The notes under the pieces: model-generated
Database searches by the model: none
Told to the model about the DNA's origin: nothing
The model's input: the letters and a program-made list of their open reading frames with translations, nothing else
Source: an uncultured Bacilli bacterium
GTDB taxonomy: Bacteria; Bacillota_I; Bacilli_A; RF39; UBA660
Length of the DNA stretch: 5,602 bases
Assembly (NCBI GenBank): GCA_934086355.1
Contig: CAKOID010000042.1
Span: 1 to 5,602 of the forward strand
Reading direction: 5' to 3'
Shown: positions 1-5,602 of the stretch, in pieces
Layout: every line of letters begins with the position of its first letter
Numbering within the stretch: position 1 is the stretch's first letter
Program-made: the position numbers and the translations under genes

Positions 1-290
1 ATTACATCTATTAAATATACTCCATATTCTATATTTGTATTTCCTTCATTTTTTACAGTAAATGTTTTCGTATATACCATATCACTGGGTTCAATTAGTT
101 CTCCACCTATTACTCCGTCACTTCCATCATTATATACAAGTTTTAAATCAGCTGTTGTTACACTTATAGATTTTGAATTAGTATTACCACTTATTTTAGT
201 TAGAAAGTAAGCATATGTTAAACCTATTAAGATTAAACTAACCAAAATTATTCCTGTTATACTAACTGTTATTTTCTGTTTACGATTCAT
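1..290 (-). CDS. Exported/membrane-anchored protein, SipW/TasA-like N-terminus (3' part beyond window)
   Basis: The frame is open from the ATG at 288-290 to the window edge, giving 96 visible residues with no stop. The protein starts with a basic stretch (MNRKQK), then a hydrophobic segment at about residues 7-29 ending in LTYAYFLTKISGN. This layout resembles the signal peptides of SipW-dependent TasA/camelysin-type proteins of Bacillota, in which a hydrophobic helix ends in an A-Y/W-F-like motif. Residues 40-96 look like an extracellular beta-rich domain (SISVTTADLKL, TKTFTVKNEGNTNIEYGVYL), as expected for a small surface or matrix protein. An AGGAG ribosome binding site at 300-304 lies 9 nt before the ATG and supports this start. 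The gene has its own promoter and a structured leader, so it is probably independent of the arc operon upstream. Export is well supported; the TasA-like family call is inference, and it could be another anchored beta-sandwich protein. Confidence 0.72.
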   Translation of the reverse strand, partial: MNRKQKITVSITGIILVSLILIGLTYAYFLTKISGNTNSKSISVTTADLKLVYNDGSDGVIGGELIEPSDMVYTKTFTVKNEGNTNIEYGVYLIDV

Positions 291-299
291 ATCATCACT

Positions 300-304
300 C
301 TCCT
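300..304 (-). promoter_or_regulatory. Ribosome binding site of the exported protein gene
   Basis: Read on the minus strand this is AGGAG within AAAAGGAGAG, 9 nt before the ATG at 290. It fixes the start of the exported protein. The 7-nt stretch AAGGAGA (299-305) could also pair, with one G-U, to TCTCTTT at 364-370 in the leader. That pairing would hide the site; it is a possibility, not something shown. Confidence 0.7.
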
Positions 305-314
305 TTTAATACAC

Positions 315-375
315 AAAAAATTATATTTCTTATACCCCTCCCCCAACAATTTGGGGAGTTGGGAAAGAGATATAA
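315..375 (-). terminator. Long leader hairpin with T6 tract: possible attenuator or terminator
   Basis: On the minus strand, a long imperfect inverted repeat (321-375) is followed directly by six T (315-320). The outer arms pair 321-331 with 365-375 (11 pairs, one G-T). A middle CCC/GGG pairs 335-337 with 361-363. The inner stem pairs CT at 338-339 with AG at 357-358 and CCCCAA at 341-346 with TTGGGG at 351-356, closing a 4-nt loop and leaving C340 bulged. The G/C-rich core stands out sharply from the surrounding AT-rich DNA. The stem and T tract have the form of an intrinsic terminator, yet it lies between a good promoter (443-471) and the ATG at 290. It could be an attenuator, the end of a small RNA of about 120 nt, or a stabilising 5' hairpin. 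No known riboswitch class was recognised. Confidence 0.55.
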
Positions 376-385
376 CTTTAAACTT

Positions 386-400
386 TTTATGAATCATAAA
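386..400. repeat. Perfect 15-nt palindrome in the leader, possible operator
   Basis: The sequence TTTATGAATCATAAA is a perfect 7-1-7 inverted repeat. It lies about 35-50 nt downstream of the predicted transcription start of the exported protein gene, and upstream of the GC-cored hairpin. It could be the binding site of a dimeric repressor or a small RNA stem. With a 1-nt centre it cannot fold fully as a hairpin, so DNA binding is the more natural reading. No regulator can be named from the sequence. Confidence 0.35.
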
Positions 401-442
401 CTAAAACATTAAGACACAAAATTTCTTTTCTATCCTAAATAT

Positions 443-471
443 ATTTTACATTCTTTTTGTATTTTTTTCAA
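443..471 (-). promoter_or_regulatory. Sigma-A-type promoter for the exported protein gene
   Basis: On the minus strand, TTGAAA (466-471) and TAAAAT (443-448) are separated by exactly 17 nt, each matching the vegetative consensus at 5 of 6 positions. Transcription would start near 436, leaving a leader of about 145 nt before the ATG at 290. The -35 box lies one base from the T tract of the arc terminator, so the two transcription units are packed end to end. Confidence 0.65.
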
Positions 472-472
472 T

Positions 473-497
473 AAAAAAAAGATAGAAAAATCTATCA
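473..497 (-). terminator. Intrinsic terminator of the arc operon
   Basis: Seven bases after the transporter stop codon the minus strand reads GATAGA-TTTT-TCTATC (481-496) followed by eight T (473-480). The 6-bp stem has only two G-C pairs, so it is not strong, but the T tract is long and the position is exactly where the operon should end. Some read-through into the exported protein gene is plausible. Confidence 0.7.
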
Positions 498-503
498 ATT
501 TTA

Positions 504-1949
504 TTAAGACATAACAAGTGCAAATAATGACAATATTATTATATTAGCAATTGCTATTGTAAGTACTATTTTAAAAGCAAATTTAACCCAAGTAGAATAT
601 TCTACTTTTGCTAATGCTAATCCACCCATTATTGCTCCACAAGTTGGTGTAATTAAATTTACAAGTCCATTTGCAGAAACCATAGTCATAACTGAAACTT
701 CAGTACTATAACCAAGTTGTGCTGCAAGTGGTGCAATAATTGGAGTAGATAGTGTTGCTAGTCCACTACTAGATGGAACTAAAATAGATAATACTATATG
801 TAATATATAATTTAATGGAACAAATGCAAGTTCTGGTAATTTTGCTAACATATTTGCAGCATTATAAATTATATAATTATCTAAATAAGTAGTTTTCATT
901 AATACACTTGCTCCACGTGCTACAGCTATAATTAGAATAACACCAATCATATCATCAGCACCATCAACAAATGTATCAACAAATCCTTTTTCTCCAAACT
1001 TATTAATTATAGCAATTATAATTGACATAACTAAGAACCATAAAGCAGATTCATAGAACCACCAATTACCTAAGCTAGCGCCAGTAAGCCATCCAGTAAA
1101 TTTATCAAATATAGTAATGTTAAATTCACCCCATGGAATAAATCCAACTATCATTACAACAAATGTTAAAGCAAATAAATATAATGTTGCTTTTTGTTTA
1201 CCAGTTAATACTACTTTTTCTTGACCTTTAGATTCATATTTACCAAATTTCTTTTCAGCATTTTGTTGTTCTCTTAAACTCATTATTGTTGAACCTTTAT
1301 CACGTTTTACTTTAGCAGCATAACGTAATACAAAGAAACAGCTTATTGCTAAAGATACCAACCATAATATTATACCTATAAATATTACAATACCATGATT
1401 AGCTTTAATACCATCAGGTAAAGCACTTATTGCAGCACCAGTTGCAAATGGATTTATAGTTGAACCTAAGACACCACTACCGGCGCCAAGCAAGATAGTA
1501 GCACTTCCTACAACTGGATCCATTCCAGCAGCCATCATTGTTGCTGCCAAAAGTACATAAAAACCTACAGTTTCTTCAAGCATTCCATAAGTTGTACCAC
1601 CTACAGAAAATATAAACATCAAGATTGGAATTAATAATAATTCTCTTCCCTTTAATTTTTGAACAAGGGCTTTAATACCAGTTTCAAGTGCACCAGTTTT
1701 ATTAATAACAGCTAAGAAACCTCCTAAAACCATTATGAATATTGATACATCAACTGCATCTTCGAAACCTAATATTGGTGACATCAAAATATCTGATAAT
1801 TTAGCACCAACAGTACCACTTCCATTAACTATTGTTTCACCTACAAATTTAGCATTTGGAAGTAAGTGTGATAATATTCCTAAACCAAATATTAGTATAA
1901 GAATAATTGAAAAAGCCGATAACATCGTTTTCTTTTTCTTTTTTGCCAT
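504..1949 (-). CDS. arcD: YfcC/ArcD-type basic amino acid transporter (probable arginine/ornithine antiporter)
   Basis: This 481-residue integral membrane protein probably exchanges external arginine for internal ornithine to feed the pathway encoded upstream. After a lysine-rich N-terminus (MAKKKKK) come many hydrophobic helices, split by a charged cytoplasmic loop at about residues 211-252. Two related halves each carry a glycine/serine/proline re-entrant-type motif: GAGSGVLGSTINPFATG at 155-171 and VPSSSGLATLSTPIIAP at 391-407, with LITPTCGAIMGG at 432-443. These are typical of the YfcC/DcuC-like group of the ion transporter superfamily. This is the streptococcal ArcD kind, not the APC-family ArcD of Pseudomonas. 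The ATG at 1947-1949 lies 2 nt after the arcC stop and 8 nt after an AGGAGG (1958-1963) embedded in the last arcC codons. The family call is firm; arginine/ornithine specificity rests on operon context, because YfcC relatives can carry other substrates. Confidence 0.88.
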   Translation of the reverse strand: MAKKKKKTMLSAFSIILILIFGLGILSHLLPNAKFVGETIVNGSGTVGAKLSDILMSPILGFEDAVDVSIFIMVLGGFLAVINKTGALETGIKALVQKLKGRELLLIPILMFIFSVGGTTYGMLEETVGFYVLLAATMMAAGMDPVVGSATILLGAGSGVLGSTINPFATGAAISALPDGIKANHGIVIFIGIILWLVSLAISCFFVLRYAAKVKRDKGSTIMSLREQQNAEKKFGKYESKGQEKVVLTGKQKATLYLFALTFVVMIVGFIPWGEFNITIFDKFTGWLTGASLGNWWFYESALWFLVMSIIIAIINKFGEKGFVDTFVDGADDMIGVILIIAVARGASVLMKTTYLDNYIIYNAANMLAKLPELAFVPLNYILHIVLSILVPSSSGLATLSTPIIAPLAAQLGYSTEVSVMTMVSANGLVNLITPTCGAIMGGLALAKVEYSTWVKFAFKIVLTIAIANIIILSLFALVMS

Positions 1950-1951
1950 TT

Positions 1952-2896
1952 TTATTTCCTCCTTTTTATTATTGTACCAGACTTACCAAGTATAGCATCA
2001 TGAGCATTTTCAAGCGAACTAATAATTGCAACTTTTTTATCATCATTTTCGACAAATGACATACACGCTTCTATTTTAGGAAGCATACTGCCACTTGCAA
2101 ATTCTTTAGATTTGATAAAATATTTTAAATCATCAATATCAACTTCATCTAAACCTTTTTGATTTTCAGTATTAAAATTAATATATACTTTATCAATAGA
2201 AGTTAATATTAATAACTTATCTGCATCAATAAGTTTTGCAAGTAAACTCGATGTTTTATCTTTATCAATCACAGCGTCCACACCAGCTAAAAGTTCAATT
2301 TTATTTGTTTTAATAACTGGTATTCCGCCACCACCACACGCTATTACAACATTGTCGTTATCTACTAACTCACGAATAATATTTTTTTCAATGATGTCTA
2401 TAGGTTCAGGAGACGGTACTACTCTCCTATACCCACGCCCAGCATCCTCTTTCATTACATAGCCTTTTTCTTCTTCAATTTTTAAAGCTTCACTTTTATT
2501 ATAAAAGCTTCCAATTGGTTTTGTAGGATTTTTAAAGGCTTTATCTTTCTTGTCTACTAGGACTTGTGTTATTAAAGTTGCACAATTTTTAACAATGTGT
2601 TGTCTTTCTAACTCATCTTGCAAACATTGTTGTAATTGGTAACCAATATAACCTTGACTCATACTACCACATTCACTAAAAGGCATATAAGGTGTTTTAA
2701 CTTTACCATTTGAAGCATATTCCATAGCTAAATTTATTGCCCCAACTTGTGGTCCATTTCCATGTGTAAGTACAATTTTATTACCATCTTTTATTAAACT
2801 TACAAGAATTTTACTTACACTTTCTAATATTTTTAATTGCTCACTAGGATTACTACCTAAAGCATTTCCACCTAGCGCAACTACTATTTTACTCAT
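1952..2896 (-). CDS. arcC: Carbamate kinase (ADP-phosphorylating, catabolic)
   Basis: Cytoplasmic enzyme of the amino acid kinase fold that catalyses the last, energy-yielding step: carbamoyl phosphate plus ADP gives ATP plus carbamate, which breaks down to CO2 and ammonia. At 314 residues it has the usual family length. Visible family motifs in order: ALGGNAL at 7-13, THGNGPQVG at 44-52, PTKPIGSFY at 124-132, [13 protein letters not shown] at 153-165, CGGGGIPV at 187-194, [16 protein letters not shown] at 205-220, and GSMLPKIEA at 269-277. These include the phosphate- and nucleotide-binding loops. The ATG overlaps the end of arcB by 8 nt (ATGAGTAA) and has no clear ribosome binding site, so its translation is probably coupled to arcB. 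Its final codons (AAA AGG AGG AAA) double as the ribosome binding site of the transporter gene. Confidence 0.96.
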   Translation of the reverse strand: MSKIVVALGGNALGSNPSEQLKILESVSKILVSLIKDGNKIVLTHGNGPQVGAINLAMEYASNGKVKTPYMPFSECGSMSQGYIGYQLQQCLQDELERQHIVKNCATLITQVLVDKKDKAFKNPTKPIGSFYNKSEALKIEEEKGYVMKEDAGRGYRRVVPSPEPIDIIEKNIIRELVDNDNVVIACGGGGIPVIKTNKIELLAGVDAVIDKDKTSSLLAKLIDADKLLILTSIDKVYINFNTENQKGLDEVDIDDLKYFIKSKEFASGSMLPKIEACMSFVENDDKKVAIISSLENAHDAILGKSGTIIKRRK

Positions 2897-3881
2897 CTTT
2901 CATTGTAGCATACATAACTGCTTTTATTGTATGCATCCTATTTTCTGCTTGATCAAATACCTTAGAATTATCTGAATTAAATACCTTATCAGTAACTTCC
3001 ATTTCTTTAAGTCCAAATTTTTCATAAACATCTTTACCAATAGTAGTATTTAAATCATGAAAAGATGGTAAACAATGTAAGAATATTGCATTATCTTTAG
3101 CATTTTTCATAACATTATCATTAACTTGATAAGCACTAAGTAATTTAATTCTTTCATTCCATACTTCATCTGGTTCTCCCATAGAAACCCAAACATCAGT
3201 ATAAATTACATCTGCATCTTTTGTACCAACATTAACATCTTCTGTAAAGTTAATTGTAGCTCCAGTAGTACTAGCTATCTCTTTTGCTTTAATAACTAAA
3301 TCCAAATTAGGCCATAAACTTTTAGGAGCACAAGCTACAAAATGCATTCCCATCTTAGCACAAACTATCATTAATGAATTTGCGACATTATTTCTAGCGT
3401 CACCCATAAATACTAATTTTATGCCTTTTAAATGGCCAAAATTTTCTTCAACAGTTAGTACATCTGCTAACATTTGAGTAGGATGAAATTCTGTAGTTAA
3501 ACCATTCCATACAGGAACTCCTGCATTATTAGCAAGTGTTTCTACAATGCTTTGTTCAAATCCACGATATTCAATTCCATCATACATTCTACCAAGTACT
3601 TTAGCAGTATCACTAATACTTTCTTTTTTACCCATTTGACTGCTACCAGGATCTAAGTATGTAACTCCCATACCTAAATCTCTACCAGCAACTTCAAAAG
3701 CACAACGTGTTCTTGTAGAAGTTTTTTCAAATAAAAGTACTATATTTTTACCTTTTAAATATTCATGAGGAATATTATTTTTCTTCTTTTCTTTTAAATC
3801 TTTAGATAAGTCTAATAAATATCTAATCTCTTCTGGAGTATAATCAATTAATGTTAAAAAATTCCTGCCAGTTAAATTCAT
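2889..3881 (-). CDS. arcB: Ornithine carbamoyltransferase, catabolic
   Basis: Cytoplasmic enzyme. In this operon it should run in the catabolic direction, citrulline plus phosphate to ornithine plus carbamoyl phosphate. From the chosen start it has 330 residues, normal for the family. Visible motifs: carbamoyl-phosphate loop STRTR at 55-59, HPTQ at 133-136, [13 protein letters not shown] at 158-170, ornithine-side DVWVSMGE at 229-236, catalytic HCLP at 269-272 (Cys270), and ENRMHTIKA at 313-321. The ATG at 3879-3881 gives [11 protein letters not shown], which matches the usual family N-terminus, and it sits 8 nt after AAAGGA (3890-3895). In-frame alternatives at 3890 (ATG), 3911 (ATG) and 3914 (TTG) would add 3-11 atypical residues and have worse site spacing. 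The gene start lies inside the arcA 3' end, a 38-nt overlap. The catabolic assignment comes from the neighbours, because sequence alone does not separate catabolic from anabolic enzymes. Confidence 0.95.
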   Translation of the reverse strand: MNLTGRNFLTLIDYTPEEIRYLLDLSKDLKEKKKNNIPHEYLKGKNIVLLFEKTSTRTRCAFEVAGRDLGMGVTYLDPGSSQMGKKESISDTAKVLGRMYDGIEYRGFEQSIVETLANNAGVPVWNGLTTEFHPTQMLADVLTVEENFGHLKGIKLVFMGDARNNVANSLMIVCAKMGMHFVACAPKSLWPNLDLVIKAKEIASTTGATINFTEDVNVGTKDADVIYTDVWVSMGEPDEVWNERIKLLSAYQVNDNVMKNAKDNAIFLHCLPSFHDLNTTIGKDVYEKFGLKEMEVTDKVFNSDNSKVFDQAENRMHTIKAVMYATMKDE

Positions 3882-5193
3882 TTTCTTCATCCTTTCCGTA
3901 GGTGGGTACATCAAACGTTTCTATATCTTCTTTTACTTCGTTTTTAATACTCAAATCTTCTCTTACTAAAGGCATACTCATACAACGAGGACCTCCTCTA
4001 CCACGAGATAATTCAGCACTACTCATTTCAATAACTTTAAGTCCATGTTCTCTTAAAATATTATTTGTTATATTATTTCTATTGTATACAACAACTACAC
4101 CAGGTGCAATTGCTAATGTATTAGTTCCATCATTCCATTGTTCTCTTTCACTACTTGTTTTTTCTCCACCAGCACATGGAATTAATTCTATTTTTCTTCC
4201 TAAATATTTTTCTAATATTTCTTCTAAACTTCCATTTACTTCAACAACATTTAAGTCTTCATCACTATCTGGTATATCTCCTTCAGTTATTTCAAAAACT
4301 TGTAATGTATCCATTATTCCAGGATGATATGTAAATTTATCATAATCTATTTGAGTAAATACAGTATCCAAATGCATAAATGCACGACTTTCTGGAATAT
4401 TAAATGCAAGTATAGTATCTATCATACACTCTGGATCTTTAAACATGTTTTTAGCAAGTTCATCTATTGCAGCAGCTTCAGTTCTTTGACTAATACCAAC
4501 AGCAAGTACATGTTCACTTAAATTTAAAACATCTCCACCTTCAATATGATAAGAAAGATATCTATCATAATATTTTTTTACATCTGTTTTATAGTCAGGA
4601 TGGTAATTAAATATATATTCAGCATAAATAGTTTCTCTATTTCTAGTAACGGAATACATTTTATTTAAAATAATACCATTACCACTACTAGCAAATGGAT
4701 CACGAGTAAAGTATAAATTTGGCATAGGATCAGCAATAAATTCTGATTCTTCACTAACTAAGTCTACCAAAGATTTTTCTACTTCCCTTTTCTTTCTACT
4801 AATATCTCCTATTTTAATACCTTCCATAGTTTTTAAAACCAATTCTTTTTTATTTATAAAACTTTTTAAGTATTCATAAACCAAATTTTTATATTTAGGA
4901 GTACGTATACCCGCTTCATAAATAAATTGTCTTATAAATTTATCTTCTATTTCACTACTAAGACTTAATACATCAGCCATTAAGTCTTCCAAGAACACTA
5001 CTTCGACTCCATTACTTCTTAGTATAGTAACAAATTCTTCATGTTCTTTTATAGCATCTGGTAAATATGGTATATCATCAAATAATAATCTACTTAATGT
5101 ATCTGGAGTTAAATTTAATAACTCATTACCAGGTCTATGTAATAACACTTTTTTAAGTGGTGCTATTTCACTTCTTACATTTATCACACTCAT
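3844..5193 (-). CDS. arcA: Arginine deiminase with C-terminal extension
   Basis: Cytoplasmic first enzyme of the pathway: L-arginine plus water gives L-citrulline plus ammonia. The guanidino-modifying fold is complete. Motifs are FTRDPF at 162-167 (Asp165), HIEGGD at 216-221 (Glu218), MHLDTVF at 273-279 (His274, Asp276), [12 protein letters not shown] at 354-365, and [15 protein letters not shown] at 398-412 with nucleophile Cys404. All catalytic positions known from Pseudomonas and Mycoplasma enzymes are present, so it should be active. The ATG at 5191-5193 follows AAGGAG (5201-5206) at 7 nt and gives the normal N-terminus [10 protein letters not shown]. The length, 449 residues, exceeds the usual roughly 410. 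Family members normally end just after 'MPLVRED', whereas this one continues for about 35 acidic residues (415-449), ends NWQEFFNIN, and overlaps arcB. First gene of the operon, with its own promoter region upstream. Confidence 0.97.
   Translation of the reverse strand: MSVINVRSEIAPLKKVLLHRPGNELLNLTPDTLSRLLFDDIPYLPDAIKEHEEFVTILRSNGVEVVFLEDLMADVLSLSSEIEDKFIRQFIYEAGIRTPKYKNLVYEYLKSFINKKELVLKTMEGIKIGDISRKKREVEKSLVDLVSEESEFIADPMPNLYFTRDPFASSGNGIILNKMYSVTRNRETIYAEYIFNYHPDYKTDVKKYYDRYLSYHIEGGDVLNLSEHVLAVGISQRTEAAAIDELAKNMFKDPECMIDTILAFNIPESRAFMHLDTVFTQIDYDKFTYHPGIMDTLQVFEITEGDIPDSDEDLNVVEVNGSLEEILEKYLGRKIELIPCAGGEKTSSEREQWNDGTNTLAIAPGVVVVYNRNNITNNILREHGLKVIEMSSAELSRGRGGPRCMSMPLVREDLSIKNEVKEDIETFDVPTYGKDEENEFNWQEFFNIN
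3890..3895 (-). promoter_or_regulatory. Ribosome binding site that decides the arcB start
   Basis: On the minus strand AAAGGA lies 8 nt before the ATG at 3881. The upstream ATG at 3890 begins with the last A of this site, and the GGAAAGG before it would be too close for efficient initiation there. The site lies inside the arcA reading frame, in codons for the acidic ArcA tail. Confidence 0.6.
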
Positions 5194-5200
5194 AATTCTT

Positions 5201-5206
5201 CTCCTT
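5201..5206 (-). promoter_or_regulatory. Ribosome binding site of arcA
   Basis: On the minus strand AAGGAG sits 7 nt before the arcA ATG. It is a near-consensus site with good spacing, and it is the strongest initiation signal at the head of the operon. Confidence 0.85.
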
Positions 5207-5221
5207 CTATTCTATACAATT

Positions 5222-5230
5222 AGTATAACA
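5222..5230 (-). promoter_or_regulatory. Extended -10 promoter of the arc operon
   Basis: On the minus strand the sequence TGTTATACT is an extended -10 element (TG at 5229-5230, TATACT at 5222-5227, 5 of 6 to consensus). No recognisable -35 box is found at 16-18 nt, which fits either a TGn-dependent or an activator-dependent promoter. Transcription would begin near 5215, with a leader of about 22 nt to the arcA ATG. A second, weaker candidate overlaps it: TTGTAA (5268-5273), 17 nt, TATAAA (5245-5250). Confidence 0.55.
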
Positions 5231-5231
5231 T

Positions 5232-5261
5232 ATAAATTTTATTTTTTATATTAAAATTTAT
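5232..5261. repeat. Perfect 10-bp inverted repeat abutting the arc promoter, possible operator
   Basis: ATAAATTTTA at 5232-5241 is repeated in exact reverse complement at 5252-5261, with a 10-nt spacer. The half-sites are 20 bp apart centre to centre, about two helical turns, and lie directly upstream of the extended -10, where an activator or repressor would sit. Each half is itself a near-palindrome of the form ATAAAnTTTAT. The region is nearly all A and T, so a repeat like this can arise by chance. It does not clearly match an ArgR box or a CRP/FNR-type site. Confidence 0.3.
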
Positions 5262-5316
5262 CATTATTTACAACTTTTTAATAACAAATAAGACATTAAT
5301 TAAAATTTTTATAATT

Positions 5317-5348
5317 AAAAAACTACTAACCTTTATAAATTAGCAGTT
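5317..5348 (-). terminator. Intrinsic terminator after the Rpn-like gene
   Basis: On the minus strand AACTGCTAA (5340-5348) pairs with TTAGTAGTT (5321-5329) over 9 bp with one G-T, closing a 10-nt loop, and is followed by a T tract (5317-5322, overlapping the stem end). It lies 11 nt after the stop codon of the gene upstream and separates it from the arc operon promoter. Confidence 0.75.
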
Positions 5349-5359
5349 AATTATATCAT

Positions 5360-5602
5360 TTATAAATTCATGACTTGTTCTTCAGTTAAATCAGTAAGTT
5401 TCATAATCTTATCATTAGAAAATCCATCTAATTTTAAATTTTTAGCAATATCAAATTGTTTTTTTTCTTTGCCTTGTTCAAACATTTCTTTCTTTTCGTT
5501 TTCATGAAATTGTTCTTCATTGAACACTGGAAATATTTTTCCATCTTCGTATACCATCTTAAACATTTCTATCATCCTTTCTATGTTTTCATTATGTATC
5601 TC
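5360..5602 (-). CDS. C-terminal end of a probable Rpn/PD-(D/E)XK nuclease-family protein (5' part beyond window)
   Basis: The frame is open from the window edge to the TAA at 5360-5362, giving 80 visible residues. An internal ATG at 5575 would give 71 residues, but the only purine-rich site (AAAGG) touches it with no spacing. The frame also continues upstream without a stop (EIHNENIER), so this is most likely the end of a longer gene. The visible part is charged, with EKKEMFEQGKEKKQ at about 36-49. It ends in a helix-turn-helix-like tail IAKNLKLDGFSNDKIMKLTDLTEEQV (in parts: 52-63, 64-77). That tail pattern is characteristic of Rpn family recombination-promoting nuclease/putative transposase proteins (PF12784/TIGR01784-like). 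The catalytic domain is outside the window, so activity cannot be judged; a remnant is also possible. Confidence 0.6.
   Translation of the reverse strand, partial: EIHNENIERMIEMFKMVYEDGKIFPVFNEEQFHENEKKEMFEQGKEKKQFDIAKNLKLDGFSNDKIMKLTDLTEEQVMNL

Noticed and set aside
335..363. G-quadruplex from the G/C runs in the leader
   Set aside because: Neither strand has four well separated G tracts; the runs are explained better by hairpin pairing.
1735..1995. Plus-strand open frame of 86 codons over the arcD/arcC junction
   Set aside because: It lies antisense to the transporter start and arcC end, has low-complexity content (a run of Phe from the lysine codons opposite), no good ribosome binding site and no family resemblance.
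2889..3914. Longer arcB starting at TTG 3914, or ATG 3911 or 3890
   Set aside because: The extra N-terminal residues do not fit the family, and the best spaced ribosome binding site (AAAGGA, 3890-3895) serves the ATG at 3881.
3902..4327. Plus-strand open frame of 141 codons opposite arcA
   Set aside because: It is antisense to the strongly conserved catalytic part of ArcA; its serine/threonine/proline-rich product is what complementing this region gives by chance.
4324..4521. Plus-strand open frame of 65 codons opposite arcA
   Set aside because: Antisense to conserved ArcA sequence including the catalytic His region, with no recognisable domain or initiation signal.
504..5193. Mycoplasma-type code (TGA as Trp)
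   Set aside because: arcA ends in TGA at a position that fits the overlap with arcB, and the tryptophan codons I checked in the arc genes are TGG.
5280..5320. ArgR box upstream of arcA
   Set aside because: AT-rich palindromic patches occur here, but none contains the TGAAT/ATTCA-like half-sites with proper spacing.
5360..5575. A separate 71-residue gene starting at ATG 5575
   Set aside because: The frame continues upstream to the window edge with no stop, and AAAGG abuts the ATG without spacing, so it is better read as the end of a longer gene.

Overview
The window is very AT-rich, and every supported gene reads on the minus strand. It uses the standard bacterial code: arcA ends in TGA, and the tryptophans I checked are TGG. 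It has strong AAGGAG/AGGAGG-type ribosome binding sites, U-rich intrinsic terminators and sigma-A-like promoters. Together with a SipW/TasA-like exported protein, this suggests a low-GC member of the Bacillota (Firmicutes), possibly a host-associated lineage. I cannot name a species.

Layout in the direction of transcription (high to low coordinates). (1) 5602-5360 is the 3' end of a gene cut by the window edge. Its tail resembles the C-terminus of Rpn/PD-(D/E)XK 'transposase-like' nucleases. An intrinsic terminator follows at 5317-5348. (2) 5317-5194 is the control region of the arc operon, with an extended -10 promoter and an AT-rich inverted repeat just upstream of it. (3) 5193-504 is a complete, tightly packed arginine deiminase operon: arcA (arginine deiminase), arcB (catabolic ornithine carbamoyltransferase), arcC (carbamate kinase) and a YfcC/ArcD-type 12-TM-class transporter. 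The genes overlap or are separated by 2 nt, and a hairpin plus T8 terminator ends the operon at 473-497. (4) 472-291 is a second control region. It holds a consensus-like promoter (TTGAAA-17-TAAAAT) and a leader of about 145 nt. The leader contains a perfect 15-nt palindrome and a long, GC-cored hairpin followed by T6, just before the ribosome binding site. (5) 290-1 is the N-terminal part of a small exported or membrane-anchored protein that runs off the window.

The arc genes encode one energy-yielding pathway. The transporter would import arginine in exchange for ornithine. ArcA converts arginine to citrulline plus ammonia. ArcB splits citrulline with phosphate to ornithine and carbamoyl phosphate. 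ArcC uses carbamoyl phosphate to make ATP, releasing CO2 and ammonia, so the pathway gives ATP and raises pH without respiration.

The operon is a known system. The points worth a second look are the roughly 35-residue acidic C-terminal extension of ArcA that runs through the arcB start, the structured leader before the exported protein gene, and the inverted repeat at the arc promoter.
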